Shown one piece after another: positions 28,902-38,086 of a DNA stretch of 64,000 bases (its first letter is position 1; the number at the start of each line of letters is the position of its first letter). A program made the position numbers and the translations under genes. The DNA comes from Gemmatimonadota bacterium. GTDB taxonomy: Bacteria > Gemmatimonadota > Gemmatimonadetes > Gemmatimonadales > Gemmatimonadaceae. The stretch spans positions 62,001-126,000 of the forward strand of contig JAPLKU010000021.1 in the NCBI GenBank assembly GCA_026387935.1. Reading direction: 5' to 3'. Under the pieces are notes generated by a model, which ran no database searches, was not told the origin of the DNA, and saw nothing but the letters and a program-made list of their open reading frames with translations.

Positions 28902-29687
28902 TCATCCCCCGTCGCGCGTCCAGATCAGAATCACTCCGCACGACGGCTTCCCGACCAACCCGGCCCGCTCATACTTTGGCACCCAGACCGGAGTGGTCGC
29001 TGGCCCGGCGTAGACTTCGATCGCGGCGATCTCTCTGGGTGATGGCAGGTCTCCGAGCATTGATCCGCGCGGTATCCCGTCGAGGAATACTTGCATCGGG
29101 CAGGCGGCAACACCGGGCGGCTCTCGCGCGCTCACTGCGCCGCCGGCAGGCGTCACACGTACCGCCTTGAAGGTCCGGATCACGGCCTCAACCTGGACGA
29201 AGTTCATCTTTTCGATCTGGGCTTGATCGAGAAAGTCCCCGAAGCCGGCCCTCCGGCGTTCATCAAACTCCCGCATCCTCGGCGACCTCACTCTCTCCGT
29301 CACAACGACTGGCGCGAGGTCAGTCATCGTCGGCTCGAGCGTAAACGCGAGCCGCAGCGTGTCGCCCTGCTCCACATGGACGAGATTCGAGATGGGCCGG
29401 TATCCGAGCTTCCGCACCCAGACGAGGAACTCGCCGGGCGGCACCTGCAGAATCGCAAACCGGCCATTGTCGTCAGCGAGGAGCTCGCTCCCCGTGCCGA
29501 TCACCGAGACGTTTGCGCCGGCGATTACGCGAAGGCCCGTGTCAGTGACGGTACCGCTGATGATTCCGTGACTTGCAACGGTCGCCGTTCGGGGCGCTGC
29601 CTGCGCGAGACCCAGCGGCGGCGCGATCGCAGCAAGACACGCCGCGCGAAGCGCCAGGCCCATCATCGTGTTCACGCGGGGCTGCAC
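28902..29687 (-). CDS. Carboxypeptidase-regulatory-like/TonB-plug-like protein without barrel
   Basis: GIISGTVTDTGLRVIAGANVSVIGTGSELLADDNGRFAILQVPPGEF; plug-like CPMQVFLDGIPRG...REIAAIEVYAG. Confidence 0.75.
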   Translation of the reverse strand: MQPRVNTMMGLALRAACLAAIAPPLGLAQAAPRTATVASHGIISGTVTDTGLRVIAGANVSVIGTGSELLADDNGRFAILQVPPGEFLVWVRKLGYRPISNLVHVEQGDTLRLAFTLEPTMTDLAPVVVTERVRSPRMREFDERRRAGFGDFLDQAQIEKMNFVQVEAVIRTFKAVRVTPAGGAVSAREPPGVAACPMQVFLDGIPRGSMLGDLPSPREIAAIEVYAGPATTPVWVPKYERAGLVGKPSCGVILIWTRDGG

Positions 29688-29688
29688 G

Positions 29689-31314
29689 CTACGAACCCGG
29701 CTTCGGCACCGGCTTGTAGAACACCGGCCTGAGCGGGAGCTTCGCGAAGTCGATCACGGCGCCGTCTTTCATCACCATCGCGAGCTTGCGCACATTCTTG
29801 ATGTCGACGAGTGGATCACCGCCAAGAAGAAGCAGATCGGCAATCTTGCCGTTTTCAACCGTGCCGAGCTTGTCCTGCATTCGCATCGCGAGCGCGCCGT
29901 TTTTCGTGGCAGCGGTGATCGCCTGCAGTGGCGTCATCCCGAGCTCGACCAACCCTTCGAGCGCAATGATCGAGCCCGTCCCCGGCTGCTGATTTTCCGC
30001 GCGTGGCACGCGAGTGAACTCCGGGGCGCTGGCCCGATAGTTGTCCGTGGACACGGTCGTGATACACCCGGCCTTGATCAGCTGTTCGGCGTTCTTGCGC
30101 CGGTAGATCATGCGCGAGTTCGAAGAATCCGCCGCCAGCTCGATCATCGTCTTCGCGCGCATCGGCCGGCGCAGCAGATCGGCGAGGGTGCTGTCCATAT
30201 AGGTCTTCAGGGTGTCGCCACGTGCAAACTTCGCGCTGTCGAGCCGACGCACACTGTCGGCGCGGGTAATTGAGTCGGCCTTGCCCTTGAGCCGGCGCTG
30301 GAAATCGGTCCACGCCTTTCCCGTGATCGTATTCTCCAGCATAGAGCAGATGACATTCTTCTTGATCATCAGTTCGAGCACGTCTGGTGGGATGATCGCG
30401 TCGGTGGCCTCAGGATGTTGCACGAGGTCCACGCCCGCCTCGACCGAGATGCGAAGGCCCTCGGGCGACGTGGAATGCGTCTCGGCCACCTTGCCGCGCT
30501 TGTGGATCTCCTCGACCATCGCCTTCTGCGCCGCCTCCGAAAAGCCGATCATCGCGGGGAAAAAGGCATGGCTCGTGCCGCCATACTTCACGAAGTCCAC
30601 GCCCTGGTCCATGTACTTGTTGATGGCGATGCGCAGCTCGGCGGGCGTCATGTTCATGAGCGGCTCGCCGCCGTTGGCCGCGACGGCGTCGTTCATCTGC
30701 TCCTGAAAGAGCGAGAGATTGTCCTGGCGCGTGCCGGTGAAGGTCAGCGACCAGGGGCCACCCCACCCGACGATGTTGCCGGCGAACATGAGCCGCGCAC
30801 CCACGGCCTCACCGCGCTCGATTTTCTCGCGCGCGGCCTTGAGCGGCTTCAACATGCCGTAGCTGTCGCGGACGGAGGTGAAGCCGAACTTGAGCTGGAG
30901 CTGCGTGCCTTCAATCGCGATGTCGGTGAACCGATCTTCATACCGCGCCATGCTCTCGACCTGCGAGTAGAGCGACATGTGCACGTTCGTGTCTATGAAA
31001 CCGGGAACGAGCCACTTTCCCTTGGCATCGATCACCCGCGCGTTGGGCGGAATCGTGACAGCGCCACGCTTGCCCACCATTGTGATCTTGTTGCCCGTCA
31101 CGACCACGACCGCGTCGTCCACCGGAGCGCCGCCGTTGCCGTCGATCAGCGTGGCACCGACGATGGCGGTGACGGCTGCAGGGGCCTGTGCACCGGCGCG
31201 CGATGCATCCGACGCGAGCAGCGAGAACAGCGCGAGCGCCATGAAGGCCGGTGCCGCGACGAGCCGCCCAGCGCGTGCAGTGCGGCGGCGGACGATTGAT
31301 GGAAGTGCGCTCAT
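29689..31314 (-). CDS. Secreted amidohydrolase
   Basis: Signal peptide start MSALPSIVRRRTARAG; IVGATLIDGNGGAP, WLVPGFIDTNVH, AEQLIKAGCITTVSTDNY. Confidence 0.9.
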   Translation of the reverse strand: MSALPSIVRRRTARAGRLVAAPAFMALALFSLLASDASRAGAQAPAAVTAIVGATLIDGNGGAPVDDAVVVVTGNKITMVGKRGAVTIPPNARVIDAKGKWLVPGFIDTNVHMSLYSQVESMARYEDRFTDIAIEGTQLQLKFGFTSVRDSYGMLKPLKAAREKIERGEAVGARLMFAGNIVGWGGPWSLTFTGTRQDNLSLFQEQMNDAVAANGGEPLMNMTPAELRIAINKYMDQGVDFVKYGGTSHAFFPAMIGFSEAAQKAMVEEIHKRGKVAETHSTSPEGLRISVEAGVDLVQHPEATDAIIPPDVLELMIKKNVICSMLENTITGKAWTDFQRRLKGKADSITRADSVRRLDSAKFARGDTLKTYMDSTLADLLRRPMRAKTMIELAADSSNSRMIYRRKNAEQLIKAGCITTVSTDNYRASAPEFTRVPRAENQQPGTGSIIALEGLVELGMTPLQAITAATKNGALAMRMQDKLGTVENGKIADLLLLGGDPLVDIKNVRKLAMVMKDGAVIDFAKLPLRPVFYKPVPKPGS

Positions 31315-31408
31315 GGGACTCGCTTGGCTCGGGGAGAGGTTCGCTGCCGAAGCTACGGACGACGTCTGGCCTCGGTCAGTGGTGCGGGCGTTGCCGGTAA
31401 TGCAATCC

Positions 31409-31431
31409 GGCCATACTTTTACTATATGGCC
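31409..31431 (+). promoter_or_regulatory. Candidate operator of the TA module: inverted repeat overlapping the antitoxin start
   Basis: GGCCATA(9 nt)TATGGCC perfect 7-bp inverted repeat spanning ATG at 31426. Confidence 0.45.
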
Positions 31432-31752
31432 ATACCAATGATAAAAGCCACCTACACTCTCGACCCGGACACGGTGCGCGCCCTCGAGGCGATGGCGCGC
31501 CGCCTGGGCGTGTCCAAGTCCGAGGCGCTGCGGAGGGCGATCGGGTCGGCGGCCAAGGCGCAGGGTCCTGATCCCCGTGTCGCGGCACTTGCACGCCTGC
31601 GCAAGCGGCTGGCGCTCACGCCCGAAGCGGCGGATGCCTGGGTGCATGAGGCCAAGCAACTGCGGCTCGACGGTGACCGCGTCGAACGGATTTGGAGGAC
31701 GGAGCCGCCGCCGCAGCGCGTGGCCGAATCGCCACCGCGTCGCCACAAGTGA
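31426..31752 (+). CDS. Ribbon-helix-helix antitoxin, VapB-like
   Basis: ATYTLDPDTVRALEAMARRLGVSKSEALRRAI RHH pattern; stop overlaps next GTG start. Confidence 0.8.
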   Translation: MAIPMIKATYTLDPDTVRALEAMARRLGVSKSEALRRAIGSAAKAQGPDPRVAALARLRKRLALTPEAADAWVHEAKQLRLDGDRVERIWRTEPPPQRVAESPPRRHK

Positions 31753-32123
31753 TCCACCTCGACACGAACTTCCTCATTCGAGGCCTTGTGGAGGGCACGC
31801 GCGAGGCTCGGCAGCTTGATGACTGGTGCGCACGCGGCGAGCCGCTTGCGATCTGCTCGCTGGTATGGGCTGAGTTTCTTTGCGGTTCGGTGGGTGCGCC
31901 CGAGCGTGCCCTGGAGATCGAGTTCATCGGAGACGTACTCGACGTGGGCATCACCCACGCTGAGCGTGCGGCGGCACTGTTCAATGCTGGCGGCCGAAGA
32001 AGGCATTCCCTGCCGGACTGCCTCATCGCCGCATGCGCGATCGAGGACGACGCCGCGCTCGCCACCGCAAACGTCGAAGACTTCCGGCTCTTCAAGTCGT
32101 ACGGACTGCGGCTCGCGGACTAG
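31749..32123 (+). CDS. PIN-domain ribonuclease toxin, VapC-like
   Basis: GTG start; IHLDTNFLIRGL, SLVWAEFL, LPDCLIAACAIEDDAALATANVEDF acidic PIN residues. Confidence 0.88.
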   Translation: MIHLDTNFLIRGLVEGTREARQLDDWCARGEPLAICSLVWAEFLCGSVGAPERALEIEFIGDVLDVGITHAERAAALFNAGGRRRHSLPDCLIAACAIEDDAALATANVEDFRLFKSYGLRLAD

Positions 32124-32137
32124 CCGCCGCCCCCGCC

Positions 32138-33070
32138 CTACAGCAGCACCTTCATGTGCGCGACCGCGGCCTCGCCAAGCCGCTGCGGTGCGTAGCCGCC
32201 CTCGAGCGCGCTCACCACGCGGCCGCCGCACCACTGCTCGGCCCGTGACACGAGTTCGCGCGTCAGGCGCGTGACATCGTCGAGTTCCATCGTGAAGCCG
32301 CCGAGCGGATCGCCAGCGAGCGAGTCGAAACCGGCAGAGACGATCAAAAGGTCGGGCGTGAAGCCGACGGTCGCGGCGTCCACGGCTTTCAGGAATGCGC
32401 TGACATACTCTTCGCGCGGCCGCGCGGCCGGCATAGGCGCGTTCCAGACATTTTTGTGCGGGCCGCGGTCATCAGCGGCGCCGGTACCAGGGTACCAGGG
32501 CCACTGGTGCATCGAGACAAACCGGATGTCCTTCTCGTGCTCCACCAGCGCCTGGGTGCCATTGCCGTGGTGCACGTCCCAATCCACGATGAGCACGCGC
32601 TCAAGCCCCTTCACCTTTCGCGCGTAATGCGCGGCGACAGCAACGTTGCCGAAGAGACAAAACCCCATGCCGCTCGCTCGGAGCGCGTGATGGCCGGGCG
32701 GGCGCACGGCAGAGAAGCTGCGCACTGCTGCACCAGACAGCGCCATGTCCACGCCGTCGAGCACACAGCCAGCGCCAGCGGTGCCGGCGTCCCACGACCC
32801 TTCGCTCTCGATCGTGTCCGCATCCAGGTGACCGCCGCCAGATTCGGCAACCTGCTTCACGAGCGCGATATACGCCGGCTCATGCGCCAGGGCGAGCTCG
32901 TCCGCATTCGCGTGACGCCCCTCGAGGTGCTGCAACGCCATGAAGAGATCGGCGTCTTCGCGCAGCGCGCGCGGAATGGCACGCAGCCGCCCGACATGCT
33001 CAGGGTGGTTCCACCCGGTGTCGTGCCGACCGCAATCCGAATGTGAGATGTACGCGACGGAGGTGGTCAT
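32138..33070 (-). CDS. Histone deacetylase/acetoin utilisation (AcuC/HDAC) family deacetylase
   Basis: RPPGHHALRASGMGFCLFGNVAVAAHYA, VDWDVHHGNGTQAL, SAGFDSLAGDPLGG, LEGGY. Confidence 0.95.
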   Translation of the reverse strand: MTTSVAYISHSDCGRHDTGWNHPEHVGRLRAIPRALREDADLFMALQHLEGRHANADELALAHEPAYIALVKQVAESGGGHLDADTIESEGSWDAGTAGAGCVLDGVDMALSGAAVRSFSAVRPPGHHALRASGMGFCLFGNVAVAAHYARKVKGLERVLIVDWDVHHGNGTQALVEHEKDIRFVSMHQWPWYPGTGAADDRGPHKNVWNAPMPAARPREEYVSAFLKAVDAATVGFTPDLLIVSAGFDSLAGDPLGGFTMELDDVTRLTRELVSRAEQWCGGRVVSALEGGYAPQRLGEAAVAHMKVLL

Positions 33071-33093
33071 CTTCGCCGTTCCGTCAGCTTCGG

Positions 33094-33465
33094 CTACCGA
33101 ACCGCCCGCCGAAATCGATACGCCACGAGGAACGTCGATCCGTCCTTTGCGCCACTCGCGGCCACCGACACCTCGGCGTCCTTCACTTCCCAGCCGTTCA
33201 GCTTCGTGATGAACTCCGCCGGCGTCGGATTCGGAATCGCAAAGTGTCCCAGCGCAGACTTCACCAGCGCCGCCACAGACTCGTCGGCGCGCACATCGAT
33301 TGCGACGGCATCCCACAGCGCCTCGAACTGCACGCGCACCGTCATCCGGTCACCACCGGTGGCACCGACGCTGAGCACCGATCCGCGCTGGGTCCGCAGG
33401 GCCGTGACAAAAGGACGAGGTGTCACGGCAGCGCCACTCGCCACGCCGCTCGCCACGCCGCTCAT
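33094..33465 (-). CDS. Small hypothetical protein, ubiquitin-like beta-grasp pattern
   Basis: 4-nt overlap with upstream ORF; MTVRVQFEALWDAVAIDVRADESVAALVKSALGHF...LNGWEVKDAEVSVAASGAKDGSTFLVAYRFRR. Confidence 0.65.
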   Translation of the reverse strand: MSGVASGVASGAAVTPRPFVTALRTQRGSVLSVGATGGDRMTVRVQFEALWDAVAIDVRADESVAALVKSALGHFAIPNPTPAEFITKLNGWEVKDAEVSVAASGAKDGSTFLVAYRFRRAVR

Positions 33466-33761
33466 GCGACCGCTCCCGCCGCGGCAGGCGGCAAACCCGT
33501 GATGAACAGTGCGACCTGCTGGTCGAACATGTACGACGAGGCGTTCACAGCCGTCGTGCCGTTCACGGTGGCAACGCCGACGACGATTTCCTCGCCGCCC
33601 TGACCACGCAGCGTGAGGTGCGTCGGGCCTTCTTGCTCGACGAACGCCGAATAGATCCCCGACTGGCGCGAGAAGAACTCGCGCGCGGCGGCCAGAACGG
33701 CCGGTCCGGTGAGTGAAGTCGTCGCCTGTTGCAACGTGCGAGCGCGCTGAATGTTGGCCAC
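33462..33761 (-). CDS. Small hypothetical protein
   Basis: ORF in a tight minus-strand run; no family recognised. Confidence 0.65.
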   Translation of the reverse strand: MANIQRARTLQQATTSLTGPAVLAAAREFFSRQSGIYSAFVEQEGPTHLTLRGQGGEEIVVGVATVNGTTAVNASSYMFDQQVALFITGLPPAAAGAVA

Positions 33762-33780
33762 CAGAATCTCCGTCGTGTGT

Positions 33781-34965
33781 TCAGTTCGTTTCTGTTCGTT
33801 CGACCATCACCGGTAACGCGAGCACCACCATCGACCCTGCAGGTCCTGACTCCGTTTCCAGCGACGCTCCGAGCAATCGGCTCACGCCGGCCGCAAAGCG
33901 CCAGCGCACATCGTCACCGCTCGTACCAGGCACGCGGTATTCCACGCGGTCCCGGGTCGCTCCGATCGTGGCGCGAATCTCCACGCCCTCGAAAACGGTG
34001 GCTTTCACGGCCCGTGCCAACAATCTAGCGAGAATCAGCGCGACTTTCTCCATGTCCGTATGCAGCGGAGGAAGCGCGTGAATCGGCTCCTCCGCCGTGA
34101 GGTGGGCCTCGGGATAGTCGGCGGCCACCGCGCGCATCGCCTCGCGCAGGGGCACGCGCGGATCAAACGTGTCGGTCGTCACGATGGCCGTTCCGGCGTC
34201 CACCGCCACGATCAGCGCGAGGTCATCCACCAGCGCCCGGGCGCGGCTCAGGCCGGGTTCACCGTCCGCTGCGCCTTCCACGGCGTACCGCAGCGCGGTC
34301 ACGGCCGACGCGACAAACTCCACCAGCGCCCTTCGCGATTCATTGGCGAGCAGCTGCTGGCGCTCGAGATCGTTCTGCGCATCCGCCGCCGCGGCTTCCG
34401 CGCGCCGGACGCGATCCAACACGTGAGATTTTTCGGCTGCGCCCGCCATCAGGTCGGCCACGAGGCGCAACAGTCCACGGCGCTCGAGCGTGAAATCGTC
34501 CCAGTTCTTGAAGTAGAAGGTCACCGCGCCGAGCACCGACGCCGCCGACTGCAGCGGCAGCGACACGATGGCACTGAACCCGAGCTCGCGGGCAATATCC
34601 TGCCAGTCCTCGAGATCGGGATCGGCAAAAATGTCGGGCACTTCGATCACCCGCCGCTCACTCGCCGCTTCGCCGCTCGGACCGAACCCGACGCGGACCC
34701 GCACGTCGGCCAGCCAGGGGCGGTGCTGCTCGGGCCAGTTGTGCACTGCCGCGAGGCGCATGAGCTCAGACGCACCCTCCACGAGATACACCGACGCCAG
34801 CGACGCGCCAACGACCGGACCGACACGATCGAGCGCGAATTGAAAAGCTTCCTCTGGCCGGTCGGCGTACAGAAAGGAGTGAACGATCTCCCGGACCGCG
34901 AGCAGCTCACGCTGGCCCGGAATGTCCGCCGGCGTCGCGCGCGCCGGCGCGGCGCGGCGAACCAC
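33781..34965 (-). CDS. GAF-domain sensor with degenerate histidine-kinase-like C-terminus
   Basis: GAF: ASLASVYLVEGASELMRLAAVHNWPEQ...FGFSAIVSLPLQSAASVLGAVTFYFKNW-like; C-terminus lacks H, G1 and G2 motifs. Confidence 0.75.
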   Translation of the reverse strand: MVRRAAPARATPADIPGQRELLAVREIVHSFLYADRPEEAFQFALDRVGPVVGASLASVYLVEGASELMRLAAVHNWPEQHRPWLADVRVRVGFGPSGEAASERRVIEVPDIFADPDLEDWQDIARELGFSAIVSLPLQSAASVLGAVTFYFKNWDDFTLERRGLLRLVADLMAGAAEKSHVLDRVRRAEAAAADAQNDLERQQLLANESRRALVEFVASAVTALRYAVEGAADGEPGLSRARALVDDLALIVAVDAGTAIVTTDTFDPRVPLREAMRAVAADYPEAHLTAEEPIHALPPLHTDMEKVALILARLLARAVKATVFEGVEIRATIGATRDRVEYRVPGTSGDDVRWRFAAGVSRLLGASLETESGPAGSMVVLALPVMVERTETN

Positions 34966-35010
34966 GTACCGCCGGCGCGGCTTCAGCGCGCCTGCTCCCC
35001 GGGCCGTGCG

Positions 35011-35877
35011 CTAGTGCGCAACCGCCGCCGAGCCATAGAGCCGAGCGAGAAACGCGGCCTGCACTTTTTTCGTGACCGGGCCCGGTGAACCGCTGCCCAC
35101 CGTCTTGCCATCGAGCAACACGATCGGCGCGACGTCCGTGGTCGTGCCGACAATGAACAGCTCGGGCGCGGCGAACATCTGTGCCTGCGTCACCGGCTCC
35201 TCGGAAACCGGCACGCCCACATCGCGCGCCGCATCGAGCACGTACTGCCTCGTGATCCCCGGCAGGATGTAGTTCGAGAGTGGATAGGTGCGCACCACGC
35301 CGTCAATCACGGCAAAGGCGTTCGTCGCGGCACCTTCCATCATCATGCCGTCACGAATCATCAGCGCTTCGTACGCGCCCGATTCATGGGCCGCCTGACG
35401 CGCGAGCACGGCACCCATCAGGTTCACCGTCTTCAAGTCGCAGCGCGCCCAGCGCAAATCGGGCACGGTGATGGCCTTCACGCCCTTTTCGCGCATGTCG
35501 CGTGACGGGGTGAAACGGGACGGCGCCGCATACACGGTCGGCGGCGTGCCGGCCGGCGGAAAGTAGTGCGTCCGTGGCGCCGCGCCCCGCGACACCTGGA
35601 AATACACCGTCGCTTCGCCGCTCTGGAGGTCATTGTCGGCGATCAGCGTGTTGCAGACGGCCTCGAGGCCCGCGACGTCGGACGCCGAAAACGGGATGCG
35701 CACCGCGTCGAGTCCGCGCGCCATGCGTGCCGCGTGTTCGCCCCACGCAAAGATGCGGCCTTCAATGATTCGGACGACTTCGTAGATGCCATCGCCGAAC
35801 ACGAAGCCCCGGTCATCAACCGAAATGCGCGCTTGATCTTTCGGGAGGTACGCGCCGTTGAGAAAGACGGAATTCAT
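35011..35877 (-). CDS. Class IV PLP aminotransferase (D-amino acid/branched-chain type)
   Basis: MNSVFLNGAYLPKDQARISVDDRGFVFGDGIYEVVRI; EALMIRDGMMMEGAATNAFAV. Confidence 0.9.
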   Translation of the reverse strand: MNSVFLNGAYLPKDQARISVDDRGFVFGDGIYEVVRIIEGRIFAWGEHAARMARGLDAVRIPFSASDVAGLEAVCNTLIADNDLQSGEATVYFQVSRGAAPRTHYFPPAGTPPTVYAAPSRFTPSRDMREKGVKAITVPDLRWARCDLKTVNLMGAVLARQAAHESGAYEALMIRDGMMMEGAATNAFAVIDGVVRTYPLSNYILPGITRQYVLDAARDVGVPVSEEPVTQAQMFAAPELFIVGTTTDVAPIVLLDGKTVGSGSPGPVTKKVQAAFLARLYGSAAVAH

Positions 35878-37364
35878 ATGCTGAAAGGTGCCTGTGCGCC
35901 CGGGGTCACGGCAACGGGCGAGAGAGGGACAAAAGCGCCCTCGAGGGCCGGAATCGTCAATCGGAACGTGCACCGATCTGCGCCTGACTCGGCGAGCGTG
36001 ACATCGCCCCCGTGGGCCCGCCCCACCCACCGGGCGATGGCCAGGCCGAGCCCGGCGCCACCGGCATCGGTCACGGAGCGTGCATCCTCGCCGCGGAAAA
36101 ACCGTTCAAACAGGCGCGATTGCTCGGCCTCGGGAACGCCGGGCCCGGTGTCGGTAATCTCGAGATGCCAGGCCGCGCCTGCTCGTGCGAGCGACACCGT
36201 GATCGCCCCGTCGCGCCGCGAATACTTGATGGCGTTGTCGAGAAGATTGTCGAGCACCCGGCGAACCAGCTCGGGGTCAGCCGATCCATTCGCGACGTCG
36301 GCGCCGACTGCGAGGGTCACGACCCTTCCCTGCGCACGCGATTGCGCCGCACGCACGGCATGTTCAGCAAGTTCCCTCAGTGATACCGGCTCAGGACGCA
36401 CGACCGGCTCGCCGGCGTCGGCACGGGTCAAGAAAAAGAGATCATCAATCGCGGTGCGCAGCCGGCCGCTCTCCGAACGAATGACACCGAGCGCCTCACG
36501 AAGCTCAGCCACCGTGCGCGTCTCTTTGGCAAGCGCCAATTCGCTTTCGCCCGAGATCACGGCCACCGGCGTGCGCAGTTCGTGCGACGCTTCGGCGACA
36601 AACCGGCTCTGAAGCTCGAATGCATGCTGCATACGGCCAATCAAGTCGTTGAGCACGATGGCGAGCTGCCCGAGTTCATCGCCAGGATTTCGCACCGGCA
36701 ACCGGTCGTGGAGGTTGCGTGCACCAATCTCCCGCGCACGCGACGACATGGCGGCGACAGGCGCCAGACTCTTCCCGGCGAGCCAGTAGCCGCCGGCCGC
36801 CGCGAGGGCGAGGAGGAGCGGCAACCCGACGAGAAGACCGATTTGCGCGTCGGCCAGCATTTCGTCGCGGGCCGCCATCACGCGCGCGACACCGATGATG
36901 AGTGGATGCGCGCCGAGGACATAGGGCAGCGTAAAGACGCGGATGTCCGGTCCGTCGAGGATCAGGGTTGAAGCGATCGGACGCGCCGGCGCGCGGCGTA
37001 CCGCTTGATCAAGAGAATCATCAAGCTGGCGGCGTGTCGATTCAGGGAGGGGCACCGGCCGCTGCGGATGCTGGGAGGCGGGCCTGGCTTCGCGGGTCTT
37101 CGCGTCGAGGATGACAACGGCGATGTCGGGGAGCTGCAATCCCTTCACGACCGATTGGATCGCGATGGTGTCGGGCGCGCCGGCGTTGCGCTCAAACTCC
37201 ATGGCCGTCGCGGCAGTCGCGGCCGAGCGCGCGAGCTGTTCGTCCACGTCCGCGAGACTGCTCGTGGAGAAGAAGAGGTAACCGGCGGTCGAAATGAGGG
37301 CGATGTAGAGCGCGAATAGCCCCGTGTACCAGAAGGTGAGCCGCAGGCGAATTGAGAGTCTCAT
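35874..37364 (-). CDS. Sensor histidine kinase (HAMP, HisKA, HATPase)
   Basis: FVAEASHELRTPVAVISGE, NLLDNAIKYSRRDG, ITDTGPGVPEAEQSRLFERFFRG, GGAGLGLAIA. Confidence 0.95.
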   Translation of the reverse strand: MRLSIRLRLTFWYTGLFALYIALISTAGYLFFSTSSLADVDEQLARSAATAATAMEFERNAGAPDTIAIQSVVKGLQLPDIAVVILDAKTREARPASQHPQRPVPLPESTRRQLDDSLDQAVRRAPARPIASTLILDGPDIRVFTLPYVLGAHPLIIGVARVMAARDEMLADAQIGLLVGLPLLLALAAAGGYWLAGKSLAPVAAMSSRAREIGARNLHDRLPVRNPGDELGQLAIVLNDLIGRMQHAFELQSRFVAEASHELRTPVAVISGESELALAKETRTVAELREALGVIRSESGRLRTAIDDLFFLTRADAGEPVVRPEPVSLRELAEHAVRAAQSRAQGRVVTLAVGADVANGSADPELVRRVLDNLLDNAIKYSRRDGAITVSLARAGAAWHLEITDTGPGVPEAEQSRLFERFFRGEDARSVTDAGGAGLGLAIARWVGRAHGGDVTLAESGADRCTFRLTIPALEGAFVPLSPVAVTPGAQAPFSI

Positions 37365-37378
37365 GGGCCGGCCCCTGC

Positions 37379-38086
37379 TCAGCGCCCGCTCTCGGGAGCG
37401 GGTGTAGGATCCCCTTCGGGCCGCTCCGACAGCATGTACCCCGAGCCGCGGCGCGTGTGGATCAACGGGGCGTGCCCGGTGTCCACCTTCTTCCGAAGGC
37501 GATTGATGTATACCTCGACAGCGTTGGTGAGCGGATCATGATTTTCATCCCACACATGCGACACCAACTCGGTGCGGCTCACGACGCGCCCAGCATTCCG
37601 CGCGAGATACGCAAGAAGGACGTATTCCTTCGTGGTCAGGTTCAGCGGCTGACCCGCGCGCGACGCCGTCTGCCCTGACGAGTCGACGATCAGGTCGGCG
37701 ACCGTGATGCGGCTGGGCGAGAGTTCTGGCATCCGCCGGAGCAGCGCGCGCACCCGCGCGTGCAGTTCTTCGAGATCGAACGGTTTCGTCAGGTAGTCGT
37801 CCGCGCCGGCATCGAGCCCGGAGACGCGGTCCCGCACGGCGTCACGCGCCGTCAGCATGAGGATCGGGACAGGGTTCCCCCGCCCCCGAATCTCGCGGCT
37901 CACGGCGAGCCCGTCTTTCTTTGGCAATGCCACGTCGAGGATGATGCCGTCGTAGTCATTCATCACCACCTGACTGATCGCGGCTTCGCCGTCACGGGCC
38001 ACATCCACCGCGTACCCCGTTTCCCGCAGCGACCTCGCAAGAAGGTCCGCCAGCCGGCCGTCGTCTTCCACCACCAATAACCTCAT
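37379..38086 (-). CDS. OmpR-family response regulator
   Basis: MRLLVVEDDGRLADLLARSL, GIILDVALPKKDG, LTARDA, DDYLTKPFDLEEL; winged helix LTTKEYVLLAYLARNAG. Confidence 0.95.
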   Translation of the reverse strand: MRLLVVEDDGRLADLLARSLRETGYAVDVARDGEAAISQVVMNDYDGIILDVALPKKDGLAVSREIRGRGNPVPILMLTARDAVRDRVSGLDAGADDYLTKPFDLEELHARVRALLRRMPELSPSRITVADLIVDSSGQTASRAGQPLNLTTKEYVLLAYLARNAGRVVSRTELVSHVWDENHDPLTNAVEVYINRLRKKVDTGHAPLIHTRRGSGYMLSERPEGDPTPAPESGR

